Part shown: in pieces, positions 1 through 8,735 of the stretch
Layout of the letters: every line of letters starts with the position of its first letter
How positions within the stretch are numbered: the first letter of the stretch is position 1
Source of the DNA: Pseudomonas guineae
GTDB lineage: Bacteria > Pseudomonadota > Gammaproteobacteria > Pseudomonadales > Pseudomonadaceae
Direction of reading: 5' to 3'
Length of the DNA: 64,000 nucleotides
NCBI RefSeq assembly: GCF_900113745.1
Contig: NZ_FOQL01000004.1
Span: 370,423-434,422, forward strand
Position numbers and translations under genes: made by a program
Notes under the pieces: model-generated
What the model was told of the DNA's origin: nothing
Databases searched by the model: none
What the model saw: only the letters and a program-made list of their open reading frames with translations

Positions 1-419
1 GCGATATCCTGCAGCGCTTTATTGATGAGTTGGAAGTCGACGAAGAGCTGGCCCAGGTGTTGGTCGAAGAGGGCTTCACCAGCCTTGAAGAAATTGCCTA
101 CGTACCGATGGAAGAAATGCTCAGCATTGATGGCTTTGACGAGGATATCGTCAGCGAGCTCCGCGCCCGTGCCAAAGATCGCTTGCTGACTAAAGCCATC
201 GCCAACGAGGAAAAGCTGGCAGATGCCCACCCAGCCGAAGACTTGCTCTCGCTAGAGGGGATGGATAAGGCGCTTGCGCATGAACTGGCAGTGCGCGGCG
301 TTATTAACCGCGAAGACCTGGCCGAGCAGTCTATTGATGACCTGCTCGACATCGACGGTATCGACGCTGAGCGAGCCGGCAAGTTGATCATGGCCGCCCG
401 AGCCCATTGGTTCGAGTAA
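1..419 (+). CDS. nusA: Transcription termination/antitermination factor NusA, C-terminal part
   Basis: The 3' end of nusA; the start lies before the window and the reading frame is open from base 3. NusA binds RNA polymerase and takes part in pausing, intrinsic termination and N/rRNA antitermination. The visible part carries the two acidic C-terminal repeats (helix-hairpin-helix-like), one around [16 protein letters not shown] and one around [17 protein letters not shown]. In enterobacterial NusA these repeats contact the alpha-subunit C-terminal domain and mask the KH/S1 RNA-binding part. infB follows 27 bases later on the same strand, the usual rimP-nusA-infB order. Confidence 0.95.
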   Translation, partial: DILQRFIDELEVDEELAQVLVEEGFTSLEEIAYVPMEEMLSIDGFDEDIVSELRARAKDRLLTKAIANEEKLADAHPAEDLLSLEGMDKALAHELAVRGVINREDLAEQSIDDLLDIDGIDAERAGKLIMAARAHWFE

Positions 420-446
420 GCAGTAGCGGCCTGAGGAGAGAAATAC

Positions 447-2930
447 ATGACGCAAGTCACGGTTAAAGAACTGGCCCAAGTGGTCAATACGCCGGTTGAA
501 CGCCTGCTGCAGCAAATGCGCGAGGCAGGTTTGCCGCACATGAGCGCTGAGCAAGCGGTCACTGACAGTGAGAAGCAGGCCCTGTTGGCCCACCTCAAGA
601 GCAGTCACGGCGACAGCAAAACAGAAGAGCCACGCAAGATTACTTTGCAGCGCAAAACCACCAGCACCCTGCGGGCTGGCAATAGCAAGACCATCAGCGT
701 TGAAGTGCGCAAGAAGAAGACCTTCGTCAAGCGCAGTGCTGAAGAAATCGAAGCTGAAAAGCAGCGTGAGCTGGCTGAGCAGCGCGCAGTGGCTGAAGCC
801 GCGCGTGTAAAGGCTGAGGAAGAAGCTAAGCGTCGCGCCGCAGAAGAGGCGAAGCGCCCAGCTGCTGCTGGTGATGCGGTAGCAACCGCTCCAGCTGTAG
901 CGGTCGAGCTGCCGGTGGCTGCTGCCCCTGCTGCAGACGAGCGCAAGAAAGAAGAGCCACGCCGCCCAGACAAGCCGCGTAATGATGATGCAGATCGTCG
1001 CGGTGGTGATCGTAAGACCACCCAGCATCGTCCGACTGCTAAGGAAAAAGCCCCGGCTCCGCGTGTTGCTCCGCGTACCACCGACGAAGAAAGCGACAGC
1101 TTCCGTCGCGGCGGTCGTGGCAAAGGCAAGTTGAAGAAGCGCAACGCACATGGTTTCCAGAGCCCTACAGGCCCGGTTATACGTGACGTAGCCATTGGCG
1201 AGACCATCACTGTGGGCGATTTGGCTCAGCAGATGTCGGTTAAAGCCGCTGAAGTCATCAAGTTTATGTTCAAGATGGGCACCCCGGTGACTATCAACCA
1301 GGTACTGGATCAGGAAACTGCCCAGTTGATCGCTGAGGAGCTGGGCCACAAGGTCAAGCTGGTAAGTGACAACGCCCTGGAAGATTCCCTGGCTGAGTCC
1401 TTGAAGTTTGAGGGTGAATCGTTCTCTCGTGCGCCAGTTGTGACCGTAATGGGCCACGTTGACCACGGTAAGACTTCGCTTCTCGACTACATTCGTCGTG
1501 CCAAGGTTGCTGCTGGCGAAGCCGGTGGTATTACCCAGCATATCGGTGCTTACCACGTTGAAACTGAACGCGGCATGGTTACCTTCCTCGACACCCCAGG
1601 TCACGCTGCATTTACCGCAATGCGTGCCCGTGGTGCCAAGGCGACAGACATCGTGATTCTGGTGGTTGCAGCCGATGACGGCGTGATGCCGCAGACCATT
1701 GAGGCCGTTCAGCACGCTAAGGCTGCTGGTGTACCTCTGGTGGTTGCAGTGAACAAGATTGACAAGCCGGGCGCCGATCTTGATCGCATCCGTAGCGAGT
1801 TGTCGGTTCACGGCGTGACCTCGGAAGAGTGGGGCGGTGATACACCGTTCGTTTCCGTCTCGGCTAAAGCCGGTACCGGTGTAGATGACCTGCTTGAAGC
1901 CGTACTGCTGCAAGCCGAAGTGCTTGAGCTGAAAGCGACGCCGTCGGCCCCAGGTCGTGGTGTGGTGGTTGAATCGCGTCTCGATAAGGGCCGTGGCCCT
2001 GTTGCGACCGTACTGGTTCAGGACGGCACGCTGCGTCAAGGCGACATGGTGTTGATCGGTTCCAACTACGGCCGTATCCGCGCCATGCTCGATGAAAACG
2101 GCAAGGCTATTAAAGAAGCCGGCCCGTCAATCCCTGTCGAGATTCTCGGCCTGGACGGTACGCCGGAAGCTGGCGACGACATGAGCGTGCTGGCTGACGA
2201 GAAGAAAGCCCGTGAAGTTGCTTTGTTCCGTCAAGGCAAGTTCCGCGAAGTGAAACTGGCCCGTGCTCACGCCGGCAAGCTGGAAAATATCTTCGAGAAC
2301 ATGGGGCAGGAAGAGAAGAAGACGCTGAATATCGTCCTCAAATCTGATGTCCGTGGTTCGTTGGAAGCGCTGCAAGGCTCGCTTGGCGGTCTGGGTAACG
2401 ATGAAGTGCAAGTGCGTGTGGTCGGTGGCGGCGTCGGTGGTATCACCGAATCCGATGCCAACCTGGCGCTTGCCTCCAACGCTGTTCTGTTCGGCTTTAA
2501 CGTGCGTGCCGATGCCGGCGCGCGCAAGATCGTCGAGCAGGAAGGTCTGGATATGCGTTACTACAACGTGATCTACGACATTATTGAGGACGTTAAGAAG
2601 GCCCTGACCGGCATGCTCGGCAGCGATGTTCGCGAGAATATCCTCGGTATTGCTGAAGTGCGTGACGTCTTCCGTTCGCCGAAGTTCGGTGCGATTGCCG
2701 GTTGTATGGTGGTCGAGGGTACGGTTCATCGTAACCGTCCGATCCGCGTACTGCGCGACGACGTGGTGATCTTCGAAGGCGAGCTGGAATCCCTGCGTCG
2801 CTTCAAGGACGATGCTGCTGAAGTGCGTAACGGCATGGAGTGCGGTATCGGCGTGAAGAGCTATAACGACGTCAAAGTCGGCGACAAGATCGAAGTGTTC
2901 GAGAAAGTCCAAGTGGCCCGTAGCCTGTAA
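447..2930 (+). CDS. infB: Translation initiation factor IF-2
   Basis: An 827-residue IF-2, the GTPase that brings initiator fMet-tRNA to the 30S subunit and promotes subunit joining. Visible parts in order: an N-terminal IF2-N domain (residues 1-50), a long charged Ala/Glu/Lys-rich linker (about 90-240), a second IF2-N domain, then the G domain with P-loop [12 protein letters not shown] near residue 335, the DTPGHAAF switch and the NKID guanine-specificity motif, followed by the beta-barrel and C-terminal fMet-tRNA-binding domains. The ATG is preceded by GAGGAG. Length and order are normal for Pseudomonas. The strong opposite-strand reading frame over this gene is a codon-bias shadow. Confidence 0.98.
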   Translation: MTQVTVKELAQVVNTPVERLLQQMREAGLPHMSAEQAVTDSEKQALLAHLKSSHGDSKTEEPRKITLQRKTTSTLRAGNSKTISVEVRKKKTFVKRSAEEIEAEKQRELAEQRAVAEAARVKAEEEAKRRAAEEAKRPAAAGDAVATAPAVAVELPVAAAPAADERKKEEPRRPDKPRNDDADRRGGDRKTTQHRPTAKEKAPAPRVAPRTTDEESDSFRRGGRGKGKLKKRNAHGFQSPTGPVIRDVAIGETITVGDLAQQMSVKAAEVIKFMFKMGTPVTINQVLDQETAQLIAEELGHKVKLVSDNALEDSLAESLKFEGESFSRAPVVTVMGHVDHGKTSLLDYIRRAKVAAGEAGGITQHIGAYHVETERGMVTFLDTPGHAAFTAMRARGAKATDIVILVVAADDGVMPQTIEAVQHAKAAGVPLVVAVNKIDKPGADLDRIRSELSVHGVTSEEWGGDTPFVSVSAKAGTGVDDLLEAVLLQAEVLELKATPSAPGRGVVVESRLDKGRGPVATVLVQDGTLRQGDMVLIGSNYGRIRAMLDENGKAIKEAGPSIPVEILGLDGTPEAGDDMSVLADEKKAREVALFRQGKFREVKLARAHAGKLENIFENMGQEEKKTLNIVLKSDVRGSLEALQGSLGGLGNDEVQVRVVGGGVGGITESDANLALASNAVLFGFNVRADAGARKIVEQEGLDMRYYNVIYDIIEDVKKALTGMLGSDVRENILGIAEVRDVFRSPKFGAIAGCMVVEGTVHRNRPIRVLRDDVVIFEGELESLRRFKDDAAEVRNGMECGIGVKSYNDVKVGDKIEVFEKVQVARSL

Positions 2931-2950
2931 GCACGAGTCGCAACACGCAG

Positions 2951-2980
2951 CGCCCGGTCCCGTTTATTCGCGGCCGGGCG
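2951..2980 (+). terminator. Hairpin between infB and rbfA
   Basis: A perfect 7-bp inverted repeat CGCCCGG / CCGGGCG lies in the infB-rbfA gap and is followed by a weakly T-rich stretch (TTTGCCGCTTTT). It may be a leaky terminator or a processing hairpin; the genes on both sides are normally co-transcribed. Confidence 0.4.
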
Positions 2981-3037
2981 TTTGCCGCTTTTAGGTCCGC
3001 TGCTTTTCGGGCAGCGTGACGAGTGAAGGTAGTAGAA

Positions 3038-3445
3038 ATGGCCAAAGAATTTAGCCGGGCCCAGCGCATCGGCGACCAAATACAACGCGAGCTGGCGCAG
3101 TTGATCCGTATGGAAGTCAAAGACCCACGTCTTGGTGGTCTTGTGACTATCACCGCGGTGGAAGTCAGCCGTGACTCCAGCCATGCCAAGGTGTTCGTCA
3201 CCATCATGGGCGGTGAGCCTGAAGAGGGTGTCGATCCGGTTGTGCAGAGTATTAAGGTGCTCAACGATGCCAGCGGTTTCCTGCGCATGCAGTTGGGCCG
3301 TGCGATGAAGCTGCGCAGCGTGCCGAACCTGCGCTTTCATTATGACGAGAGCGTGATTCGCGGTGCGCAGTTGTCCGCACTGATCGAGCGTGCGGTCAGT
3401 CAAGACCGTCAGCACGATGACGACTCGACCGAGGCCAAGGAGTAA
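3038..3445 (+). CDS. rbfA: Ribosome-binding factor A
   Basis: A 135-residue RbfA, a small KH-fold protein that binds the immature 30S subunit near helix 1 of 16S rRNA and is needed for late maturation and cold adaptation. The start chosen is ATG at 3038 ([14 protein letters not shown]), which matches the family N-terminus; an in-frame GTG 15 bases upstream would add five unlikely residues. The conserved segments [18 protein letters not shown] and [10 protein letters not shown] are present. truB starts five bases after the stop, so the two are probably translationally coupled. Confidence 0.96.
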   Translation: MAKEFSRAQRIGDQIQRELAQLIRMEVKDPRLGGLVTITAVEVSRDSSHAKVFVTIMGGEPEEGVDPVVQSIKVLNDASGFLRMQLGRAMKLRSVPNLRFHYDESVIRGAQLSALIERAVSQDRQHDDDSTEAKE

Positions 3446-3449
3446 GCGC

Positions 3450-4370
3450 GTGGCCCAGGTGAAACGTATTCGTCGTGCAGTCGATGGCATCATCCTGCTG
3501 GATAAGCCCAAGGGCTTTAGCTCCAACGCCGCTTTGCAGAAAGTGCGTTGGCTGCTCAATGCCGAGAAGGCCGGGCACACCGGTAGCCTCGATCCCTTGG
3601 CCACTGGCGTATTGCCGCTGTGCTTTGGTGAGGCGACCAAGTTCTCCCAGTACCTGTTGGATGCCGACAAAGGCTACGAAACCCTGATGCAATTGGGTGT
3701 AACCACCACCACGGCAGATGCCGAGGGTGAGGTCGTGGAGCGTCGTCCAGTGACCGTTGGTCGCGACGATATTGAAGCGGTACTGCCAGGGTTTCGCGGT
3801 CAAATCAGTCAGATACCGCCGATGTACTCGGCGCTCAAGCGCGATGGCCAACCACTTTACAAGCTGGCCCGTGCGGGTGAAGTAGTGGAGCGCGAGCCGC
3901 GTTCTGTTACTATTGCGCGCCTAGAATTGCTGGGCTGCGAGGCGGAGCAAGCGCGACTCGCGGTCGATTGCAGCAAAGGCACCTATATCCGCACACTGGT
4001 CGAAGACATCGGTCACCTGCTGGGATGCGGTGCACACGTTGCAGAATTGCGCAGAACCAAGGCCGGTCCCTTTGACTTGAGCCGCACCGTAACGCTCGAA
4101 GAGTTAGAGCGGGTGCATGCTGAAGGCGGTAACGAGGCGGTTGATCAGTTTTTGCTGCCGGCTGACAGCGGTTTGCAACATTGGCCGCTGTTGCAGTTCT
4201 CCGAGCACAGTTCGTTCTATTGGCTGCAAGGGCAGCCGGTACGAGCCCCAGAAGCGCCAAAGTTCGGCATGGTGCGGGTGCAAGATCACAATGGTCGCTT
4301 TATCGGTATCGGTGAAGTGAGCGAAGACGGGCGCATTGCGCCGCGTCGATTGATTGCAACCAAGGCGTAG
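3450..4370 (+). CDS. truB: tRNA pseudouridine(55) synthase TruB
   Basis: A 306-residue TruB, which makes pseudouridine 55 in the T-loop of tRNAs. The start is GTG at 3450, five bases after rbfA, giving [20 protein letters not shown]; upstream in-frame starts would overlap rbfA. The catalytic Asp48 sits in the motif [12 protein letters not shown], and the family motifs [17 protein letters not shown] and [15 protein letters not shown] are all visible. A PUA-like C-terminal domain follows residue about 240. The last codons and the stop are inside a perfect inverted repeat (see the hairpin entry at 4356). Confidence 0.97.
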   Translation: MAQVKRIRRAVDGIILLDKPKGFSSNAALQKVRWLLNAEKAGHTGSLDPLATGVLPLCFGEATKFSQYLLDADKGYETLMQLGVTTTTADAEGEVVERRPVTVGRDDIEAVLPGFRGQISQIPPMYSALKRDGQPLYKLARAGEVVEREPRSVTIARLELLGCEAEQARLAVDCSKGTYIRTLVEDIGHLLGCGAHVAELRRTKAGPFDLSRTVTLEELERVHAEGGNEAVDQFLLPADSGLQHWPLLQFSEHSSFYWLQGQPVRAPEAPKFGMVRVQDHNGRFIGIGEVSEDGRIAPRRLIATKA

Positions 4371-4408
4371 CCTTGGTTGCAGACACAGGCCACAAGCCTG
4401 TGTCGTTT
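4356..4408 (+). terminator. Two consecutive hairpins at the end of truB
   Basis: The first is a perfect 11-bp stem (GCAACCAAGGC / GCCTTGGTTGC, loop GTA) that overlaps the truB stop codon. The second is a 9-bp stem (GACACAGGC / GCCTGTGTC) followed by GTTTGATT. Together they look like a transcription terminator or 3'-end stabilising structure before rpsO. The T-tract is short, so termination is likely incomplete. Confidence 0.55.
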
Positions 4409-4574
4409 GATTCGGTCAGCATGACCGTAGCGCAAATAAGGGTTTCGGCTCTGGTCTGCGTGCTTTGAGGGTGGCTGTTAATAGGCGCGGTCATGCCTCA
4501 CTTTAAAACACAGGAAGTAATTCCTGGCCTATTGCAGCTGTTTCGACAGTTGCCTAACTGAGAGGATTGCCCAC

Positions 4575-4844
4575 ATGGCACTCAGCGTTGAAGAAAAAGC
4601 TCAAATCGTTGCCGACTACAAGCAAGCTGAAGGCGATACTGGTAGCCCGGAAGTGCAAGTTGCACTGCTGACCGCCAACATCAACAAGCTGCAGGGTCAC
4701 TTCAAAGCCAACGGTAAAGACCACCACTCGCGTCGTGGCCTGATCCGCATGGTAAACCAGCGTCGTAAGCTGCTGGATTACCTCAAAGGTAAGGAAGTTT
4801 CTCGTTACACCGCTTTGATCGGTCGCCTGGGTCTGCGTCGCTAA
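4575..4844 (+). CDS. rpsO: 30S ribosomal protein S15
   Basis: An 89-residue S15, a primary 16S rRNA-binding protein that joins helices 20-22 in the platform of the small subunit. The family signature [14 protein letters not shown] and the basic segment [23 protein letters not shown] are present, and the length is exactly that of the family. The ATG follows GAGAGGA. It lies directly upstream of pnp, the standard rpsO-pnp arrangement; in E. coli S15 represses its own translation through a leader pseudoknot, which cannot be judged here by eye. Confidence 0.98.
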   Translation: MALSVEEKAQIVADYKQAEGDTGSPEVQVALLTANINKLQGHFKANGKDHHSRRGLIRMVNQRRKLLDYLKGKEVSRYTALIGRLGLRR

Positions 4845-4870
4845 GCAATGCTTATGCGTAGCTGACCGCC

Positions 4871-4915
4871 GAAGCTGGAAGTGGGGTTTACCCCTGCTTC
4901 CAGCTTTTGCTTTTG
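4871..4915 (+). terminator. rpsO terminator
   Basis: AAGCTGGAAG pairs with CTTCCAGCTT around a loop that can itself pair (GGGG/CCCC), followed by TTGCTTTTG. The position between rpsO and pnp matches the partial terminator known at this place in enterobacteria. Confidence 0.75.
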
Positions 4916-5058
4916 TGCTTTAGTTGTTTTTGGACGCTAGCGGGTCCGATTCCCGTCACCGCCCACTCATTCTGCAATACCCGTGTGCTCTTCATTAAGA
5001 AGAAAACGCGGTGGTAAGAACCGCTTTCCCCAAGTGCAATAAAGAGAAGGAAAACACC

Positions 5059-7164
5059 GTGAACCCGGTAATCAAGAAATTCCAGTTCGGTCAATCGACC
5101 GTAACCCTCGAGACTGGCCGTATCGCCCGTCAAGCTTCCGGCGCTGTGCTGGTCACCGTTGATGACGACGTAGCAGTACTGGTTGCTGTCACCGGCGCCA
5201 AAACTGCTGACCCGAGCAAAGGCTTTTTCCCGCTGTCCGTGCACTACGTAGAAAAAACTTACGCAGCCGGTAAAATTCCGGGCGGTTTTTTCAAGCGTGA
5301 AGCACGCCCAAGCGAAAAAGAAACCCTGACCTCGCGCCTGATCGATCGTCCGATCCGCCCGTTGTTCCCAGAAGGTTTCCAGAACGAAGTGCAGGTTGTC
5401 TGCACCGTGATCTCTACCAGCAAGAAGACCGATCCGGACATCGCGGCGATGATCGGTACCTCGGCTGCGCTGGCTATTTCCGGCATCCCGTTCAACGGCC
5501 CAATAGGCGCTGCGCGTGTCGCTTTCCACCCGGAAACTGGCTACCTGCTCAACCCCAACTACGAGCAGCTCAAGGCCTCTAGCCTGGACATGGTTGTGGC
5601 CGGTACTAAAGACGCCGTGCTGATGGTTGAATCCGAAGCCAAAGAGCTGACTGAAGACCAGATGCTGGGCGCTGTACTGTTCGCCCACGACGAATTCCAG
5701 GTGGTCATCGACGCCATTGCTGAGCTGGCTGCCGAAGCCGCCAAGCCGACTTGGGACTGGCAGCCAAAGGCTGAGAACACCGCATTGCTCAACGCTATTC
5801 GCGGTGAGTTCGGTGATGCCATCTCCCAGGCCTACACCATCACCGTTAAGCACGAGCGTTATGCCCGTCTGGGTGAGCTGCGCAGTGAAATCGTTGCCAA
5901 GTTCTCTGGCGAAGAAGGTCAGCCAAGCGCTGGCGAAGTCAAAGAAATCTTCGGCGAAATCGAATACCGCACCGTTCGCGAGAACATCGTTAACGGCAAG
6001 CCGCGTATCGATGGCCGTGACACCCGCACTGTTCGTGGCCTGAACATCGAAGTCGGTGTACTGGCCAAGACCCACGGTTCTGCGCTGTTCACCCGTGGCG
6101 AAACCCAGGCCCTGGTGGTTGCCACCCTCGGTACCGCCCGCGACGCCCAGCTGCTCGACACCCTTGAAGGCGAGCGTAAAGACCCGTTCATGCTGCACTA
6201 CAACTTCCCGCCGTACTCGGTGGGAGAGTGTGGTCGTATGGGCGCCACTGGCCGCCGCGAAATTGGTCACGGCCGTCTGGCGCGTCGCTCCATCGCCGCT
6301 ATGCTGCCAGCCGCTGACGTGTTCCCATACACCATTCGCGTGGTGTCGGAAATCACCGAGTCCAACGGTTCCAGCTCCATGGCTTCGGTCTGCGGTGCCT
6401 CTCTGGCCCTGATGGACGCCGGTGTGCCGATGAAGGCGCCGGTTGCTGGTATCGCCATGGGTCTCGTTAAGGAAGGCGAGAAGTTCGCCATCCTCACCGA
6501 CATCCTAGGTGACGAAGATCACCTCGGCGACATGGACTTCAAAGTAGCCGGTACCGCCAACGGCGTCACCGCACTGCAGATGGACATCAAGATCCAGGGC
6601 ATCACCGAAGAAATCATGGAAATCGCTCTGGGCCAAGCCCTGGAAGCGCGCCTGAATATCCTCGGCCAGATGAACCAGGTCATTGCCCAGTCGCGCACTG
6701 AGCTGTCGGCTAATGCGCCGACGATGATCGCGATGAAGATTGATCAAGACAAGATCCGCGACGTGATCGGCAAAGGTGGCGCGACCATCCGTGCTATCTG
6801 CGAAGAGACCAAAGCCTCGATCGACATCGAAGACGACGGCACCATCAAGATCTTCGGCGAAACCAAGGAAGCTGCAGAAGCTGCACGTCAGCGCGTTCTG
6901 GGTATTACCGCAGAAGCTGAAATCGGCAAGATCTACATCGGTAAGGTTGAGCGCATCGTCGACTTCGGTGCCTTCGTTAACATCCTGCCGGGCAAAGACG
7001 GTCTGGTGCACATCTCCATGCTCAGCGATGCGCGTGTAGAGAAGGTGACCGACATTCTTAAAGAAGGTCAGGAAGTTGAAGTGCTGGTACTGGACGTCGA
7101 CAACCGAGGCCGCATCAAGCTGTCCATCAAGGACGTTGCTGCTGCCAAGGCGTCGGAGGCTTAA
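5059..7164 (+). CDS. pnp: Polyribonucleotide nucleotidyltransferase (PNPase)
   Basis: A 701-residue PNPase, the phosphorolytic 3'-5' exoribonuclease of the RNA degradosome that can also add heteropolymeric tails. The start is GTG at 5059 ([12 protein letters not shown]), with GAGAAGG eight bases upstream; this agrees with the family N-terminus. Order of domains: first RNase PH domain, an all-helical linker, the catalytic second RNase PH domain ([31 protein letters not shown]), a KH domain ([15 protein letters not shown], near residue 565) and an S1 domain ([20 protein letters not shown]). It closes the nusA-pnp cluster and has its own terminator. Confidence 0.98.
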   Translation: MNPVIKKFQFGQSTVTLETGRIARQASGAVLVTVDDDVAVLVAVTGAKTADPSKGFFPLSVHYVEKTYAAGKIPGGFFKREARPSEKETLTSRLIDRPIRPLFPEGFQNEVQVVCTVISTSKKTDPDIAAMIGTSAALAISGIPFNGPIGAARVAFHPETGYLLNPNYEQLKASSLDMVVAGTKDAVLMVESEAKELTEDQMLGAVLFAHDEFQVVIDAIAELAAEAAKPTWDWQPKAENTALLNAIRGEFGDAISQAYTITVKHERYARLGELRSEIVAKFSGEEGQPSAGEVKEIFGEIEYRTVRENIVNGKPRIDGRDTRTVRGLNIEVGVLAKTHGSALFTRGETQALVVATLGTARDAQLLDTLEGERKDPFMLHYNFPPYSVGECGRMGATGRREIGHGRLARRSIAAMLPAADVFPYTIRVVSEITESNGSSSMASVCGASLALMDAGVPMKAPVAGIAMGLVKEGEKFAILTDILGDEDHLGDMDFKVAGTANGVTALQMDIKIQGITEEIMEIALGQALEARLNILGQMNQVIAQSRTELSANAPTMIAMKIDQDKIRDVIGKGGATIRAICEETKASIDIEDDGTIKIFGETKEAAEAARQRVLGITAEAEIGKIYIGKVERIVDFGAFVNILPGKDGLVHISMLSDARVEKVTDILKEGQEVEVLVLDVDNRGRIKLSIKDVAAAKASEA

Positions 7165-7181
7165 TCGCTCGCGCGCTGTTT

Positions 7182-7210
7182 AAAAAAGGACCCTTCGGGG
7201 TCCTTTTTTT
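7182..7210 (+). terminator. pnp terminator
   Basis: AAAAAAGGACC / GGTCCTTTTTTT stem with a TTCG tetraloop and a run of seven T. A strong intrinsic terminator shortly after the pnp stop. Confidence 0.95.
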
Positions 7211-7429
7211 GGCCCATGAAAAACCTCAGGGCAGGTCGTGCACAGTGCATGGAGTAATACGGCTGGGCATGCAAAATGCACGACGAGGGGACGTTTTATA
7301 TATCTGTAAGCTATTGATATATATAGTTAAAGTAATGTTTTAAAAACTGGCACGCCGCCTGCAACAGTACTTATGTAACCGCAACCAATGAGGGTTGCAG
7401 GTCTTTTTACTCATGCAGGAGCACTATCC

Positions 7430-7798
7430 ATGAAACAGCTAATCAAGCACGTCGCCAGCGCCACTCTGACCGCCACTGCCCTGAGCCTGTTATTGGCCGG
7501 GCCGGTTCTTGCTGACACCCGCACTGCGGTACAGCCGACCATGCTGGCAGCGAGTGAGACCATGAACGCCACTGAAGATGCCGTTACCGATACTTGGATC
7601 ACCAGTAAAGTGAAGTCGACCTTTCTGGCGGACACTGAGTTGAGTGGTATCGACATCAGCGTTGAAACCAACAAAGGCGTAGTAACTTTGTCAGGCGTTG
7701 TCGCCAGCGAGGCCGAGCGTGATCTGGCCGTAGCTAAGGCTAAAGAAATCAAAGGCGTAACTGCTGTTGCCGCTGAAGCGCTGAAAACCGCGGATTAA
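7430..7798 (+). CDS. Periplasmic BON-domain protein (OsmY-like)
   Basis: A 122-residue protein with a Sec signal peptide (MKQLIKHVASATLTATALSLLLAGPVLA) and one BON domain (about residues 55-120) with the family pattern ITSKVKSTFLADTEL, VETNKGVVTLSGVV and AKEIKGVTAVAAE. BON domains occur in periplasmic stress and envelope proteins such as OsmY and are thought to bind lipid. The start at 7430 follows GCAGGAGC. The region before it is AT-rich (TATATATCTG, GATATATATAG), unlike neighbouring DNA, which suggests a regulated promoter. A CsbD-family gene follows, so the pair is probably a general-stress unit. Confidence 0.85.
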   Translation: MKQLIKHVASATLTATALSLLLAGPVLADTRTAVQPTMLAASETMNATEDAVTDTWITSKVKSTFLADTELSGIDISVETNKGVVTLSGVVASEAERDLAVAKAKEIKGVTAVAAEALKTAD

Positions 7799-7860
7799 AC
7801 CAATCAACCTGAACGGGCTGGTACCGCTGGCCCGCCATTATGACTCTCGAGGATTGAGCT

Positions 7861-8058
7861 ATGAACGCTGACGTAATCAAAGGCAAGTGGAAGCAACTCA
7901 ATGGCCGCATTAAGGAGCGTTGGGGCAATCTGACCGATGATGATCTGGATGTTGCCGAAGGCCATAGCGAGTACCTAGCCGGCAAGCTGCAGGAACGTTA
8001 CGGTTGGACCAAGGAAAAGGCTCAGGACGAGCTGCGTGACTTCAGCAGCAAGCTGTAA
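7861..8058 (+). CDS. CsbD-family stress protein
   Basis: A 65-residue soluble protein that starts [28 protein letters not shown], the classic CsbD/YjbJ pattern. Members are abundant small proteins induced in stationary phase or by general stress; their biochemical role is unknown. It follows the BON gene by 62 bases with its own ribosome-binding site (CGAGGATTG) and ends in an intrinsic terminator, so the two may form one stress-responsive unit. Confidence 0.9.
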   Translation: MNADVIKGKWKQLNGRIKERWGNLTDDDLDVAEGHSEYLAGKLQERYGWTKEKAQDELRDFSSKL

Positions 8059-8070
8059 GTACAGCCGCCA

Positions 8071-8109
8071 TAAAAAAGCCTCGTAGGCAGTGCCTGCGGG
8101 GCTTTTTAT
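8071..8109 (+). terminator. Terminator after the CsbD gene
   Basis: AAAAAAGCC ... GGCTTTTT inverted repeat with an inner GCAGTGCCTGC segment and a T-run. It also lies close to the end of the convergent DUF2845 gene and can work in both directions. Confidence 0.85.
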
Positions 8110-8118
8110 TGTGGTGGG

Positions 8119-8418
8119 TTAACGGCCGCGTTTACTGTCGATTTTGATCAGGCGGTTGCCTTCAAAGCGCAGAAACTGAAACATGCCATTGCGCGGGCCA
8201 TAGGCCCACTCTTCGACGGCCACTTCATTGTAAAAACCGTACTCATCCTGGACTTCCCTGTAGCCAACAAACTCACGGCTGATGGGTTCACCGCATTTGC
8301 TGCTGACGATGCTGGTAGAGTCTTGCAGGCTGATCAAGCCGCTGTCACAGCGCAAGGTTGATGAGGCATGTGTTGTAAGGGGTAAGGCAATCAGCAGGCT
8401 GCAGATAAGCTTTTTCAT
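8119..8418 (-). CDS. DUF2845 secreted small protein (copy 2)
   Basis: A 99-residue protein with a signal peptide (MKKLICSLLIALPLTTHAS) and a short DUF2845-type domain. It contains two cysteines in the mature part (LRCDSGLI and SSKCGEP), which may form a disulfide, followed by the conserved EEWAYGPRNGMFQFLRFEGNRL. It is a paralogue of the gene directly upstream (8428), from which it is separated by nine bases. Function is unknown; secretion to the periplasm is inferred. Confidence 0.75.
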   Translation of the reverse strand: MKKLICSLLIALPLTTHASSTLRCDSGLISLQDSTSIVSSKCGEPISREFVGYREVQDEYGFYNEVAVEEWAYGPRNGMFQFLRFEGNRLIKIDSKRGR

Positions 8419-8427
8419 TGTGCTGTC

Positions 8428-8724
8428 CTAGCGGCTGCGTTGTCGTTCGATGGCACGCAAGCGGTTACCTTCGAAGGTAAGAATGCTAAACATGCCGTTG
8501 CTAGGGCCGTAAACCCACTCCTCAATGGTGTATTCGCGTCGCTGATTCGGGCCGAGGGAATAGCCCACCAGGTCGCGGAACGCCGGCTCGCCACATTTCT
8601 GCAGCACTTCAAAGCGACGGTCACCTAGGCTCACCAATTGGCTACCGCAGCGCAGTGTTTCGGCCTGGACCAGAAACGATGCGCCTAGCAGAGCAAGTAA
8701 CAGCGTTGTCGTCATTGCGCGCAT
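8428..8724 (-). CDS. DUF2845 secreted small protein (copy 1)
   Basis: A 98-residue protein from ATG at 8724 (MRAMTTTLLLALLGAS), with a signal peptide ending near VQAET. It shares with its downstream neighbour the two cysteines (LRCGSQLVSLGD, LQKCGEPAFRDLVGY) and the C-terminal EEWVYGPSNGMFSILTFEGNRL. An in-frame TTG six bases upstream is an alternative start. The pair probably arose by tandem duplication. It lies 12 bases after the DUF748 stop, so it is probably transcribed with that gene. Function unknown. Confidence 0.75.
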   Translation of the reverse strand: MRAMTTTLLLALLGASFLVQAETLRCGSQLVSLGDRRFEVLQKCGEPAFRDLVGYSLGPNQRREYTIEEWVYGPSNGMFSILTFEGNRLRAIERQRSR

Positions 8725-8735
8725 AGACAACAGGC

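Noticed and set aside
252..2039. 595-codon open frame opposite infB
   Set aside because: It lies on the antisense strand of an intact infB and has no family pattern; it is a codon-bias shadow.
4888..6270. 460-codon open frame opposite pnp
   Set aside because: Antisense to a complete PNPase and without ribosome-binding site or recognisable domain.
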